From: Polychytrium aggregatum
Lineage: Eukaryota > Chytridiomycota > Chytridiomycetes > Polychytriales
Assembly: GCF_025602895.1 (NCBI RefSeq)
Contig: NW_026516399.1
Span: 1-58,436 of the forward strand
Length of the DNA: 58,436 nucleotides
Reading direction: 5' to 3'
Shown piece after piece: positions 31,501-42,838 of this stretch (within the stretch, counting starts at the first letter, position 1; every line of letters begins with the position of its first letter). A program made the translations under genes and the position numbers. The notes below the pieces were generated by a model. It saw nothing but the letters and a program-made list of their open reading frames with translations, had not been told where the DNA came from and did not search any database.

Positions 31501-32957
31501 TGCGAGTCAAATCGGAGGTTTTGTGGACGAGTTCCTGGGAAACCGATGCGATGCCAAAGCAGAGCCATGTCGGAAGATAGTCCCGTCAGAACAGAGCCAC
31601 TTCTGAATATCGCATCGATGCTAGGGTGCTGGCGAGTTGCTCACACTCGTGGGGATTTGGCGGAAACACGCCAGTCCAAAGATCGTCGACTGAGGATATT
31701 CGGTCCATTGCGGAACAGGCGGAAGGTGGAAATCTGGGAAACAACCAACCGAAAGACAGCAATTCAGACGCCGCATAATGACTGCGAGCACGCATCATTG
31801 GACTGATACGGCCTGTGGCACTCAACCCTTTGGCGAGGGGCGAGCGCTTGCATGATCCGGCGTCGGGCACTTCTGCGACAGAGGTTTCGCTCGGCAGAAC
31901 ACCGTACGAGCTACATACAGATAAACTCCTCCTCGCTTGCGTGGGCGCCATCGGGCAGACAGAGGAACGGCTTGATGGCGAATTTTCAGTATACAGGCCC
32001 GTCAGAACGCGAGCAAGATGCAGCAGATCCTCTTGGTAGATTCCAGCTCGGCCAAGGCGGCTGGGATGCACTCTCGGGCATGCGAGCGGGCGGATAGGTG
32101 GGGCGCATACCAAGAACGACCACTCTTCAGGCAGATCGATGGCTGGACGCGAGTCGCTCGTGTTGGATGAGCTGCTTGGGCTTCGAACCCTCGTGCTGGT
32201 TATTGGCGGGAAGGGTGGCCAGGCATATTCGACCTTTGGGTGGAGGAAGCGGCATCGGCAAGCAAATGGATGTTAAAGCCCGGTGTGCTTTGTGGATCCA
32301 TGGGCCGGCTATTGCCAGGTGCATGAGCGATGCAGAGCGGTCGAGGTGCTTTGGGTACCTGCGGGCCATTGCTGGAGAATGGATGCAAGGCGATGCAAGG
32401 CGATGCAAGAGAGTGAGTATGCAACTTGCGCCGCTCCCTGGTGGCAGAATCCATCGCGAGTCTCATACAAACACCCAACACAGACGATCAGCGGTGTCTC
32501 ACGTACCGATGGTGGAAAGCCACACACAGAACTGGCATCCATCCGATGGACACGGATCCGAATACGCAAGGGTCGAGTATCGTCGATTCGATGCAGCCGA
32601 TGAAACCAAACGGATATCAAGCCATTAGCTGGGCAAGCGGCTGGGCAAGTGGCTGGGCAAGTTGTTGGGCATCATCGCAGACCCAGGCAAGTCGAGCCAC
32701 CGCAATCAAATCGAGCCGGAGGACGAGCGATTCCAAAGCACAGCGACAGAGGCAGTAACGGTTGAGGAATCGCCATCGCGGTCGGTAAGAGTGATGCATC
32801 CAGCCATACCATGCAGAATCAGCGCATCCTTGTCGAATGGAGGGATCGGCCGGATGGGGGTGGGGGCGGTGTGGAGATCAGAGGGCACCTGCAGCGCTGG
32901 AGCTGGGGCAGGCGGCTTGGAAGGTGAGAGGGATTCGGGCGAAGAGGGCTCGGCCAT
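28512..32957 (-). CDS. AVL9: AVL9-like protein (DENN-related, late secretory pathway)
   Basis: AVL9 proteins act in exit of cargo from the late Golgi and carry a DENN-like fold. About 17 exons. Those I could phase: 32957 (start, DALILH...), 32233-32111, 31970-31919, 31733-31645, 31534-31463, 31384-31295, 31185-31122, 31009-30930, 30838-30769, 30621-30434, 30308-30186, 30059-29936, then from 29760. Family blocks in order: VEYAWPPFPP, PFLCLPDGAHASEEEF, FGLACFRQIPT, DLTRSTVQKAVVVLARE, TQAFFAQKDFSQLEIL, YKALQLLKLLLLEKR, PYIPLQQIDVLM, FLVGTSNAIFTHH, DYNINFIRMWQTTTNYKLW, GHPFQGTTSL. The tail VSSWYSQKRKEW leads to an acidic C-terminus ending NEPGHPGN. The exon after the start and those around 29.5 kb are not fully resolved. 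Confidence 0.85.
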
Positions 32958-33873
32958 GGCGGCGCAGGCTGGGCTGGAATTGAGTGTCGAGCGAGAGACT
33001 TGGGGTCGATGCGAGCGTATGCGGGCGTATGCCGGAGATGAGCACGCGCGGTGCTGGACGGAGAAGAGCGATGCTGGCGGCGACGAGCGATGCTGGCAAT
33101 CGGGGTCTTGGATCACGCAGGGTCTGTTTGGAAAGGTCGCCACACACAATCCTCAGGAGAACACAGGGCACTGTCCCATTTCAACCGAACATGCAGTTTG
33201 AGCGCCTGCGTCCAACACGGCCATTTGCAATCCAAGATATCGCCTCCAAGCAGAGACACCGGATCGCTCTGCAATCACCACAATCGCCCTGCATCGGCAT
33301 CACGACTTGACGCTGTTCGGCAGCTGGAATTCTTGCGCCTCCGAACAAAGCGGGAATTCACAGCACCGGGCTCGAGAACAGAGTAATCCGCTTCGCTATC
33401 ATACAGTTGGCACGATGGACTGTGGCGACGACTTGCTGGTGACGATGATGGATTGTGGCGACGACCTGCTGCTTACACTACACATAGCAAACGGGACAAC
33501 ATTCCCTATCCCATATGTCAGCGTAGTATGGGATGGCATGCGTCTAACTATGCCATAAGAAATGCAAACAGATCATCTCGGCAGCCTCCGAGTGAAGACC
33601 ACCGGTCGCAGTGCAGCGATGCTGAAATCGAGGGTGCCGTGCTTGGCCATGATTGCAATGAGTGGGTATGTGTATTCAGGTTCCAGAAAAACAGTCATGA
33701 CTCAAATTGGGGGGTGTCCCGTTTCAATTTGGAAACGCTGCTTATGTCAGCGGGCGAGTCCATCTCCCAAACACCGCCGCCGTGGTCCACAACCGACTCT
33801 CCATCACATCTATCAACCAGCCAGCATTCCGCCAGCATTCCGCCAGCATTCCGCCAGCGTCTGCTACCAGCAC
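32958..33873. other. Intergenic region with small repeats
   Basis: Divergent promoter of AVL9 and the membrane protein. Contains a duplicated 27-bp unit around 33417-33470 (ATGGACTGTGGCGACGAC type), a dispersed-motif copy at 33671-33732, and three tandem 11-bp CAGCATTCCGC units at about 33824-33857 just before the next gene. Confidence 0.5.
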
Positions 33874-35238
33874 ATGAGCTTCAAGAGCACTTCCGAGTGG
33901 GTCGCCCGGCTCCGCCAGGCTAACCCCGACTGCAACCAAGGCAAGAGCGTGGTCGACATCCTCACCAACCTTTACGTTCGGTCCTTCCCGGCGTCGTCGC
34001 CCGCCAGCCCGATTCAGTGTCTGCTGCTGTCGCCCGAGAGCCAGACCTACGGGTATTTCCTCCCGAGCACCACCGGCAGCTCCAGCGCCGTGAACGTGTT
34101 CTCGTGCGGAAACGATTCGACCTGCACAACCTGTCAGCCCGATTCGTCGTGGGTTACAAGCGGAAACTCCTGCGACTACGGCGACTATGAGGTTATTGGC
34201 GACGTTCGGTCCAACAGCAGGTCAGTCAGAGGACGAGCGAGGCTGTGTATTCCGTTTGCTGCAGATCGACCCCGCACAGCTTCCCGGGAGATCGCCACAT
34301 GATTGCGAGGCATCGATGCGATTTGCTGATGCCCGTTCGTTTGATCGTTGCGGAGCGATGTATCGACTATCCGCCGGGATCGATGCTTCCCTCAACTAAC
34401 CCCCTGTCCTTACTGGCATACTAACGACACCCTCTGGTCCATTGCCATGCTCGGTTGAATCATCCGTGGATCTACCGTACCCCTCCAGCTATCAGATGGG
34501 TATCGACATCCTCAAGAGTCCGTCGCTGCTGACTCGCTACTTCTTCAAGACCAGCAACTGCTCGACACTCTTGTGGGCCGAGCACCGGCCGCTCTTCCAG
34601 CAGTGCACCTCGATAGGACCGAACCAATACGTCATTACCATCACTGACAGCAGCCAGCTGCCCCAGGATATTATCTATCTCGGATGCACCGACTCGCAGT
34701 GTTTCAACTGCCAGACGGCGTACATCGAGCACCTCGAGTCCCCAAGCAATGTCAGCTCCGGCAGCTGCACCGTCGCCTCTGTCTCCGGCGGCCCCTTGTT
34801 CGAGAGCCAGTATGCCACTCTCTGGGACCTTCACTACCAGAGCCAGCCCTATGCCCTGATGATCGGCTTTCCCAACTCCACAGCATCGCCGCCGCCCCCC
34901 GCCAACACCTGGCTGACCCCCACGCCCACCATCGTAATCATATTCTCAGGCAAGCGTCCGTGTGTTGCTGTTGGTGATTGCCCTCGCTTCTGTCCGCAAG
35001 TCTGTCTGTCCTGGCTGTATTGATGTTCATACAGCCAGCCCAGCCGCTGCTAACACCTTCCTCTCCTGTTGCTGCGGCCACAGCCTCGATCGCCCTCCTC
35101 CTTTGCATCCTGGGCTTTGTCGGCTATGTCCTCTATCGTCGGCGCCGATCCCCGGCGGCCCAGTCCGACATCCAGCTCGAGACCCAGGAGGTGGAGCCGC
35201 TGCCTCAGTACGAGCGCCCGCCACCCTCCTATGAGTAG
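33874..35238 (+). CDS. Single-pass membrane protein with PPxY tail (320 aa)
   Basis: Exons 33874-34220, 34489-34949, 35084-35238, all in phase (963 nt). Residues 1 to about 265 are Cys- and Ser-rich with N-glycosylation sequons (NCS, NDS, NVS, NST) and paired cysteines (CGNDSTCTTC, CTDSQCFNC), so probably extracellular. A membrane helix follows (SIALLLCILGFVGYVLY), then a basic stop-transfer RRRR and a cytoplasmic tail ending LPQYERPPPSYE, which holds a PPxY motif for WW-domain/Rsp5-type ligases. No signal peptide at the chosen ATG; an upstream exon may supply it. Intron 1 has a perfect TACTAAC branch point; intron 2 appears to use a GC donor (TCAG|GCAAGC). No family recognised. Confidence 0.6.
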
Positions 35239-35667
35239 TAGCCTCCACCCTTTGCGCCGGCGTGCAATCCCGTCCTGTATCCCTGTCCCCTCCATCCATC
35301 TATCCATCCATCCATCCATCCACCCACCCGAGGGCTGTTCGTTTTCTGACCCCAACACCGACACCAATAGAACGCTGTGGCCAACCAGTACGCGCTCGTG
35401 GGACATCAGCGCGGGTCTGCGGCGCGGCCATCTTTTTTGGGCCGTGGTGTGTCCCTGTCGCGCGCCGATTGGCCAGCCATCGGTGGCTGTGCGGCCGCCA
35501 GCGGCACAGCCTTCCCCAACAACCAACGGCTTTCCTGGCTTGGCTTTCCTGACTTGACTTGCCCCCCAAGTCATCCGCATCGTCTCGATTGCTGTTCACC
35601 GCCTCTGTTTGACTGCGTGTCTCCGCTGGACCGCTCGTCTCGATTCAGTCTGTCCCGAGCAATAACC
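35239..35667. other. Promoter region of the TIR gene
   Basis: Includes a short CCAT microsatellite at about 35294-35325 and a pyrimidine-rich leader before the ATG at 35668. No gene. Confidence 0.5.
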
Positions 35668-38600
35668 ATGGCTTCCGCCGACCCTTTTGCCGTCTTTGCC
35701 GACCCCTCCGTCTCATCAATCAGCCGCAGCCGTGCGCTTGCCATCCTCAGAGGCACAGACACCAACCGTGACTTGCCCCGACCAGATCCCGAAGACATCT
35801 GGAATGGCTTTCTGCAGCATGGCCCGCGGCTCATTGCCTCTGCAGACTTTGAGTGGATGGCCATCGACCTGACCTATCTGCTGCTGTCGACCCAATACAA
35901 GGAACAGTTCACCGACGACCAGGCTCAGCAAGCCAAGGCAGTTCTGCTTGCCTTCAAGGACCGCATCGAGGCTTCCGGCCAGTTCTTTTGCATGAGCTCG
36001 TCCGAGTGGTCCTGGACCAACTCGGTCATCTCCACCCTCGTTTCGCTGATGCGTGTCTACTTTTCCTCGCGCCTGGCCGAGTTCGAGTCCTTCACCCAGT
36101 CCTTTCACTCGATCCACGAGTACTGCTGCATCTTTCGCTACTTCCGCTTCCTGGGCGACAGCATCTCGGTCTCGCCCGAAGTGCGGAGCGCTCTCATGGC
36201 CCTCTCGGACAAGTTCCGGGACTCGTATGACGAGTACCCGGTGGCGGCCGCCGACGCCGCCAAGGTCTTCCTCGACCCGAGCGTCGATGGCCGCATCCGC
36301 CGGTTCGCACTCAAGAAGGCTGTCGAGCTCATAGAAGGCGCAACGTCCAAATCGGACAAGCTCGCCAGCAACAAGCTTGCCCAGGAGTTGATGCCGCACC
36401 TGGTCACCTTGACCAAGGAGAGCTTTTTTGGCTGGATCCTGGTTGAGTACTGGAGTGTCGCTGGGTATGTGCTCGACACATATGTCCCCGCAAAGGGGCA
36501 GATTACCGAGGAAGACATCTTGTGGATGCTCGAGCTGCTTCCCATTGCCTGCAACCTGCATCCGGACGCATACAACTATGCTTCGTACAAGTTCAAGGTG
36601 TCCGCCGTCATCAAGCTTGTCAAGGCCAACTTTGACACCGACTCGCCCGTGGTCCTAGAGGCATATGAAAAGGTATGCGCCCACCGAGCGACCAAGACCT
36701 CTCCCTTGGCGGATTATGAATGTGTGCGCATAACTTGCCTGCATGCGCACCTGTCCATCTCAGTCTCCATCTCTCACTCTCCTGCTCTCTGCCGCAGTGC
36801 TGGTCAGCCTGGATCTCTGGAAACATGGGAAGCATGACGATCTCGATCATCTCGGATGTTATATCCAATGCTCCGAGCTTCTGGAAAAGCAAAGTTCCCT
36901 CAGTTTTGGAGCTGATTCTAGCAGGATCGCTGGAATCCACGCTGGAACTTACGCTTGGCGGCCAGATTACGATGCTCGGCACCACCGAACCCTCGGCCCT
37001 CTATCCGCATCTCAAGCTCATTGGCGAGAATATCTCCAATCCGTCCATCTTGAACATCTTCAACCTTGTGGCAAATTCCCCCTCCGAGATGTGGGCTGCA
37101 AGCGGCATCGACGGCATGAAGCTCATCGACTCCCTCAGCGCCGTCCAAGTCATGTTTATCCCTAATATCACCAGAGTCATTGGCATGCTGGTCACAGCCC
37201 ATCCGGAACAGTATTCTGACATGGCAGTTGTTCGAAAGATTGACGATCGTATCAAATCCACTAGCACTTTCTACTTCGCCTTCAATATCTACGGCACCCT
37301 TGGCCTCCATTCGCCCAAAATCCGACCCGAAATCGTGCAGCTCCTCATGGAGTGGCTCCGCAAACCGCTCCAAGACTATGAAAAACTGGCGGTTCTCACC
37401 AATCTAAAGCCAATTGCCGAAGCTGACGTCGATATGGTCAAGCCATACCAGAAAGAGATCGAGGCGGTCCGAGACGCCAGCGCCGGCAGTACGCGCGAAT
37501 CGGCGCAGGCTCTATGCGACACCCTCGATGGCATCAGCTTGAGGTCTCTGGCTGCCAAGATCGTCAACCTCGATGGCATCTGGAAGCAGATTGGCTTGGA
37601 TGCCAACGACCCGTTTTTGAACGCCGTGGCAGAGTCGCAGACCCAGGCCGGCAACGAAGCTGCCCAGCAGTACGATGTGCTCCTGTCATACAAGTGAGTT
37701 GATGCTGTGTGAGAATTGCGATGGTGCTGCGCAGCTCGCTGGCGATGCTGTCGGATGGAACGGCGCTGCGGATGCCCGGGATGCGAGGGAAGTGGCAAGT
37801 TGGCCTGTATGTTGGATTCGTGCGTGCTCAGATACTCACTCCCGCTTGCTTTCAATATCGCAGCCGTGATAGCCACCATGCCTTTGAGGCTGCCGACAAA
37901 ATCAGGGCCGCACTGGTCGAGAAGGGCTTTGTCGTGGCTATGGATGCGCCGCGCGATAAGCTGGACTATAAACGTGTGGCCAAGCACATCATGAACAGCC
38001 AAGTCGTGTGCCCATGTCTCAGCCGGGACTACGAGGTACACCAGCGATTGACAAGTCGTGAACAGCCCTCTGCCGGTTGCGAGTGCATGTCGTTTTCCAA
38101 GGAAACTCTCCCTCCCTCATACACTGCCATCACAGATACTGGCAACTTGTAATACCAGCATTCAAACCCATCCATCCATGCTAACCCTATCGATATCTTA
38201 CTCTCCCCGCCTCGGCGGTACTGCAGGAGTCAGAGAGTTGCAAGCGCGAGCTCGGTTTTGCGGCCGACCAAGTCCGCCTGGGCAAGAAAATCGTTCCCAT
38301 CCGCCTGGAAGACGCTGCCTTCACCTGGACAGCGCTGATTACCTCTGGACTGCTCTACACCATGTTCTCCGATCGCGAGCTGGATGACCAGACCAAGCTC
38401 GAGGAAGCCGCTCTCAACCTCGTGAAGGAGGTTGCTGCCGCCCTGGGAAAGCCCTTGCCTGGCGCCCATGAGTCTACCGCCGCCGGTGACGTCTACAAGT
38501 CCCTGGGATTCAACTCAGGTGACCCATTGCTGCAAGAAATCGACAAGCTCAAGCAGAGCCAAGGCACCAAGGTGTACGACGTGATGCTCTCGTACAAGTA

Positions 38601-39608
38601 AGCCACGGTCCTGCCCAGAGAGCGATCGATAGCGACAGCGCCCTTGGACACGGCCATCCTATCGGAGGCTCCAGATCCGCTCGGTGCCGCTGCTGCACTT
38701 TTAGATTGATGCCGTGAGTGTGGCTGACTCTATCGCTTTGCAGCTGGGCACACCAGTCCACAGTCTTGCGCATCAAGGAGTGGCTCGAGGGCCGAAATGT
38801 CTCGGTGTGGATGGACACGGACCAAATGAGTGGAAACATCTACACCAAGATGGCCGAGGCCGTGATGGGCTCCAAGGTGATCTGCGCCTGTCTGACGGCG
38901 CAGTACGAGGTACGAGCACTTGGTCGTCTCGGGTCTGCAAGTGCAGCATTTTGGGCGATGCCGCGCATGTGTCAGTGGTCATGTTGGGATGCAGATACTT
39001 CCGTGCTGGGTGAGACACCCTGACCAACTGCCGCCTGCTCCTCTCTTGCAAACTCTCGAACTCTTCAGAAATCGGCAAACTGCAAACGCGAGCTCGGATT
39101 TGCGGGCGACCAGGTCCGGAATGGCAAAAAGATCATTCCCCTCCGGCTGGACGACACCGAGCTGACATGGTCGGCTCTGATCACGGCCGGCCTTCGCACC
39201 ATCAAGGTCGAAGACGAGCACCTGAAGTCGGACTCGCAGTGGGACATTGTGATGCAGAGCCTCCTGGATGAAATCCTGGTCGCATTGGGTGCTGCCGCAG
39301 CCCCTGCTTCTGTCCCTGCTGTCCCTTCCACCTCTGCTTCGTCTGCTCCCGATCAGGTAGCCCCAGCTGCCACACAAACCGGCGCTGAGACAGCAGCCCC
39401 TGCCAAGACACACCACCATGCCCCGGTTCGCACCACGACGTTTGGCCAGTTGGACCCGGTCGGGGCGGCTCAGGATGTGGGAGCATCGCCTGAGGGCTAT
39501 GTGCCGCTGAAGGACTTTGAAGCCCTCCGGGAGAGAGTGCGCACCCTGGAGATGCTGGTGACCCGCCAAACGGCTCTGCTCGAGAAGCTGATTCTCAGTC
39601 GCCGTTGA
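35668..39608 (+). CDS. Helical-repeat protein with two TIR domains (1049 aa)
   Basis: Six exons: 35668-36672, 36798-37693, 37864-38035, 38227-38597, 38744-38909, 39069-39608 (3150 nt; all phases agree). Residues 1 to about 600 are all-helical, ARM/HEAT-like, without obvious catalytic motifs. TIR-1 starts YDVLLSYN (residue 634 is the Asn) and contains ESCKRELGFA with Glu699. TIR-2 starts YDVMLSYN (Asn815) and contains ANCKRELGFA with Glu878. In NAD-cleaving TIRs a Glu at the equivalent helix is catalytic, so both domains may be active. The tail is low-complexity Ala/Pro followed by a coiled coil (LRERVRTLEMLVTRQ). The layout recalls SARM1 (ARM then TIR), but with no SAM domains and two TIRs. 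Cytosolic; the coiled coil may oligomerise it. Confidence 0.88.
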
Positions 39609-40070
39609 CGCTGCCATCGCCAGAAATGCGTCGCGGGAGGTGTTGGCTTGCTGGCTTGGTTTCGCTTGGTTGTTGCTCGTTAGTCGCTGTGCGTTGTATT
39701 GTTTTCACAACTTATCCACTGTTCTGGATCTTGAATACACCGGATCCGTCGCCCATCATGACCAAGTGGTGTGTTCTGGAGCCCATAAAGTGCCCAGCCG
39801 AAGATCTCGATCCCGTTGGCTGCTGGGTGCGCTTTCGGATCCTCGGTTGGCGCTGTCTCGATCTGTCCCGCCTCTCGCATCGCCATCCTCTCCCAATCGC
39901 CCCCCTCCCATCCTCCCGCTGGCCAGAAAGGACAGTCTCGTCGCTGCCAGCGATCAACCGCAGATCCGTCGGCCCCTCTCTCCATCACCCATCGCCCGTC
40001 CCGACACAACACCGACACAACACCGGCATCCAGCCGATCATCTACAGTCCGTCGCTCTCGGCAGCCCACA
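39609..40070. other. Intergenic, no gene recognised
   Basis: 3' flank of the TIR gene and promoter of the HMG gene. Holds TCTTGAATACAC at 39729-39740, a short string shared with the Fanzor 3' end but without convincing extension. Confidence 0.5.
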
Positions 40071-42400
40071 ATGTCCACCGCCCCCATGCTCACTAATCCC
40101 GCGGACCAACATGTCCCGTCGCCCACCCAACCCGCCAGCGGTCCGTTCAAGCATCTTTCGCATATCGATCTCCAGACCAGAACGTTGGCGGCTTTGCCGC
40201 CGTCGCATCATTCCAGGTGAGGGCCGCTCTGCTGCTCGACAATGCCTGCTCGAGGCCGCCTCATCCACACGTTGGCTTGATCTCTGAATGCATCCGGGCA
40301 CGACTGCCACAGACTCATCTCACCTTGTCCGTTTCTGTCCTCCGTCTCTGTCCTCCGTCTCTGTCCTCCGTCTCTGTCCTCCGTCTCTGTCCTCCGTCTC
40401 TGTCCTCCGTCTCTGTCCTCCGTCGATGCGGATTGTCCTCAAGCCGTGATCCACGGGCCAAGAGCATATCCCTCGCACATACCCACGATGGCCCCGCGCT
40501 TGCCGATATCGTTGTGAGCTACTCCGAGAATGTCCCCATTGATCCGAACGTGCATCCTCAACGGAAGCTCGGTGCATACCCACTCGATCGAGACGTCTGC
40601 GATCCAGGACGCTCGGACCCGCCAAAGCACTCAGGAACCCGTCCACAACTCATCACCGCCGAGCTCGCTGATCTCCACCGTCTGTCGCATGAGCTCTCTG
40701 AGATACATGGGTCCTCGATCCTGCCGGCCGCTGTCGAGATTCGGCAACTGTCTCCTGGCGAAAGCATGCCGGATATGCATTCGTCACCATTCGACCGCTC
40801 TGAGCTGGGCAAACGGCTCTATCTGAGCTCACCACACTCGCTCGCCCGCCAGCCCAAGCCGTCGGATGGAGGCGATGGCCATGGCGACCACGAGGGCCGT
40901 CGCAAGAGCAAAAAGTCGAAAAAGTCCAAGGAACACCGGCACAGCTACAACCACCACGATCCAAGCGACCATGATCACCAACGGCTGCCCGGCCACAACC
41001 CTGGCGGCAACGGGCGGGGTGATGACCACGACGACGACGACGAGGACATGAACGAAGCCATGGGCGACGAGGAGTGGGAGGCTCGGACAACCAAGAAGCG
41101 GTACAAGGAGCTCAAGCGCAAGGTGCTGGCGATCCAGACCGTAAGTTGATCTGATCCGAGCGGGCTCGGTGCGGCATCCCCAATGCCTCATCGTCGAGAC
41201 CGGAACGATCTGATCCTGCTATGACTCACCAACACATCCCCGGCGATTTATCCGTTAGGAAAACGACGAGCTCTACAAAAAACTGACAAAGATCAAGACG
41301 CAAGTGTCGCGGCTAAAGTTTGAGCGAGGGTAGGCGATGATGCAGCACTGTCCTCTGTGCAATTGAAGCCCGGTCTCGGTCGGATGCGTCCCGTCTCGAG
41401 CAGTAGAGCCACTCACCCGACGTCCTCGTTTGCATGCAGAATACTATTCAAAAAGCTCGAGAAGGTGAAGAAGGCCGGTCCGGTCAACAAGCCGGCCGAC
41501 GGCGAGACCAAGGCCGAACACAGCGACGTAAGTGCTCTGGAGCATCTCTGCTCGCACCACAAACCCGATGTACACCGCTTGGGCTAGAGCACGCACCGTT
41601 CGGGCTGGAATATGCATTGCTTGGACTGGAATATGCACCGACTCCAACACTGTAGCTTGGCATGCACAAGGCTGACCAGCAACTACCCCTTTTCCAACAA
41701 TTCGACCAGGAGGGCGAAGGTGGGCGCTGGGACTCAACCAACGAAGGAGAAGCCCGCGACGACGACGGCGCCGAGGCTAACAGAGGCGAGAAACAGCCCA
41801 AGAAGAAGCTCAAGCTCACCGATCCCAATGCTCCGCGTCGAGCGACCAACGCCTTCATGTTCTATGCCAACTTGGCCCGCGAGGAGCTGAAGAGGGAACG
41901 ACAACAAAAGATCAATGACGGAGTCGAGTTGGACGAAGCCAATCTGACCAAGGCACTGGGAGCCAAGTGGAGAAGCCTCGACAACGAGGAGCGAAAGTGT
42001 GAGTGCCGCAGGCAAAGTTCATTGGGTCGAGCAACATGGGAACTGGATCCGATGCGGCTGACTCGAGCAGGGCATCCGAGTGCATATACTCACGCCAATT
42101 CGTCTGGATGTTCTGGCGGATACAGACTATCAGGAACTCTTCCGCAAAGACGTGGAGCGATATCAGAGAGAGCTTGACGAGTATCTGCAGAACCAGCGGA
42201 ATGAGGAGGCTGAAGCCAAGAGGCTCGAGAAGGAGGCCAAGGCAGAGGGCCAGGCCGCATTAGCCACCACCCCGCTGGTCCACATTGCCGCGAGCGGATC
42301 TCTTGGAGATGCCCTTGGACCCGACAACATCAATCCCGAGGTCGGTGTGGCCATACACTTGCAACCGGCACAGGAGCAGCCGACACAGCAACCACAGTAA
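40071..42400 (+). CDS. NHP10: HMG-box protein, Nhp10-like INO80 complex subunit (521 aa)
   Basis: Six exons: 40071-40216, 40444-41140, 41259-41329, 41440-41527, 41710-41998, 42126-42400 (1566 nt, in phase). The N-terminal third is disordered, with a His/Lys/Asp-rich patch (RRKSKKSKKSKEHRHS; DDHDDDDEDMNEAMG). A conserved coiled coil spans exons 2-4 (KRYKELKRKVLAIQ, YKKLTKIKTQVSRLKFERG, LFKKLEKVKK), the signature of Nhp10-type INO80 subunits. The HMG box follows (DPNAPRRATNAFMFYANLAR to YQELFRKDVERYQREL) and binds DNA. In yeast the Nhp10 module helps INO80 sense linker DNA. The C-terminus is Gln/Pro-rich. Confidence 0.82.
40337..40424 (+). repeat. 13-bp tandem repeat (CCTCCGTCTCTGT) in intron 1 of the HMG gene
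   Basis: About seven nearly perfect copies between the exons ending at 40216 and starting at 40444. Confidence 0.85.
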
Positions 42401-42838
42401 AGCCGAAGAGATCACTACATAGGCAGACAGGTGGTCCAAATACATCGAGGTCGTCTTGCATGATGAAATCGGCGGCTCGGACGACACTTGATCCATGTGG
42501 CCGCTTGCTGTTGTTCTGGCAGCAGCTGGGTGCTCCGGATTTGTGGCTGCCCACCAACACATGCTGCATACCATGCGAGGTTAATTATGGCGGCCGCCGG
42601 GGTGATCCCGTTGATTGCAAATGGCCTGTTGGACGCAGACCATCGCAGACTATCGCAGACTACACTGTCAAAATGGAAACGGGCCTTGCTTCCGAATACA
42701 GCACATCCCGAACGACGAGCAGACCAGGGTTGGGCGGGAGCGCGGTGCTTGGGAGAAAGGCGGCGCATCGGCCCTGTCATCTCTCCCGCGGATCTGCCCT
42801 CACAGACAACCAGCCTGCGTCCGGTTCCAGCTGGTGTT
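42401..42838. other. Short intergenic region
   Basis: Between the HMG gene and the 548-aa orphan, both plus strand. ORFs run through it and the orphan's true start could lie upstream of 42839. Confidence 0.4.

Noticed and set aside
39729..39760. TCTTGAATACACCGG string as a third Fanzor relic
   Set aside because: Only about 15 bp match; flanks do not align with the Fanzor 3' end as they do at 45.7 kb.
41662..42177. HMG exon read on past 41998 as a longer ORF
   Set aside because: The sequence after 41998 is intronic (GTGAGT donor); the joined exon at 42126 completes the HMG box helix.
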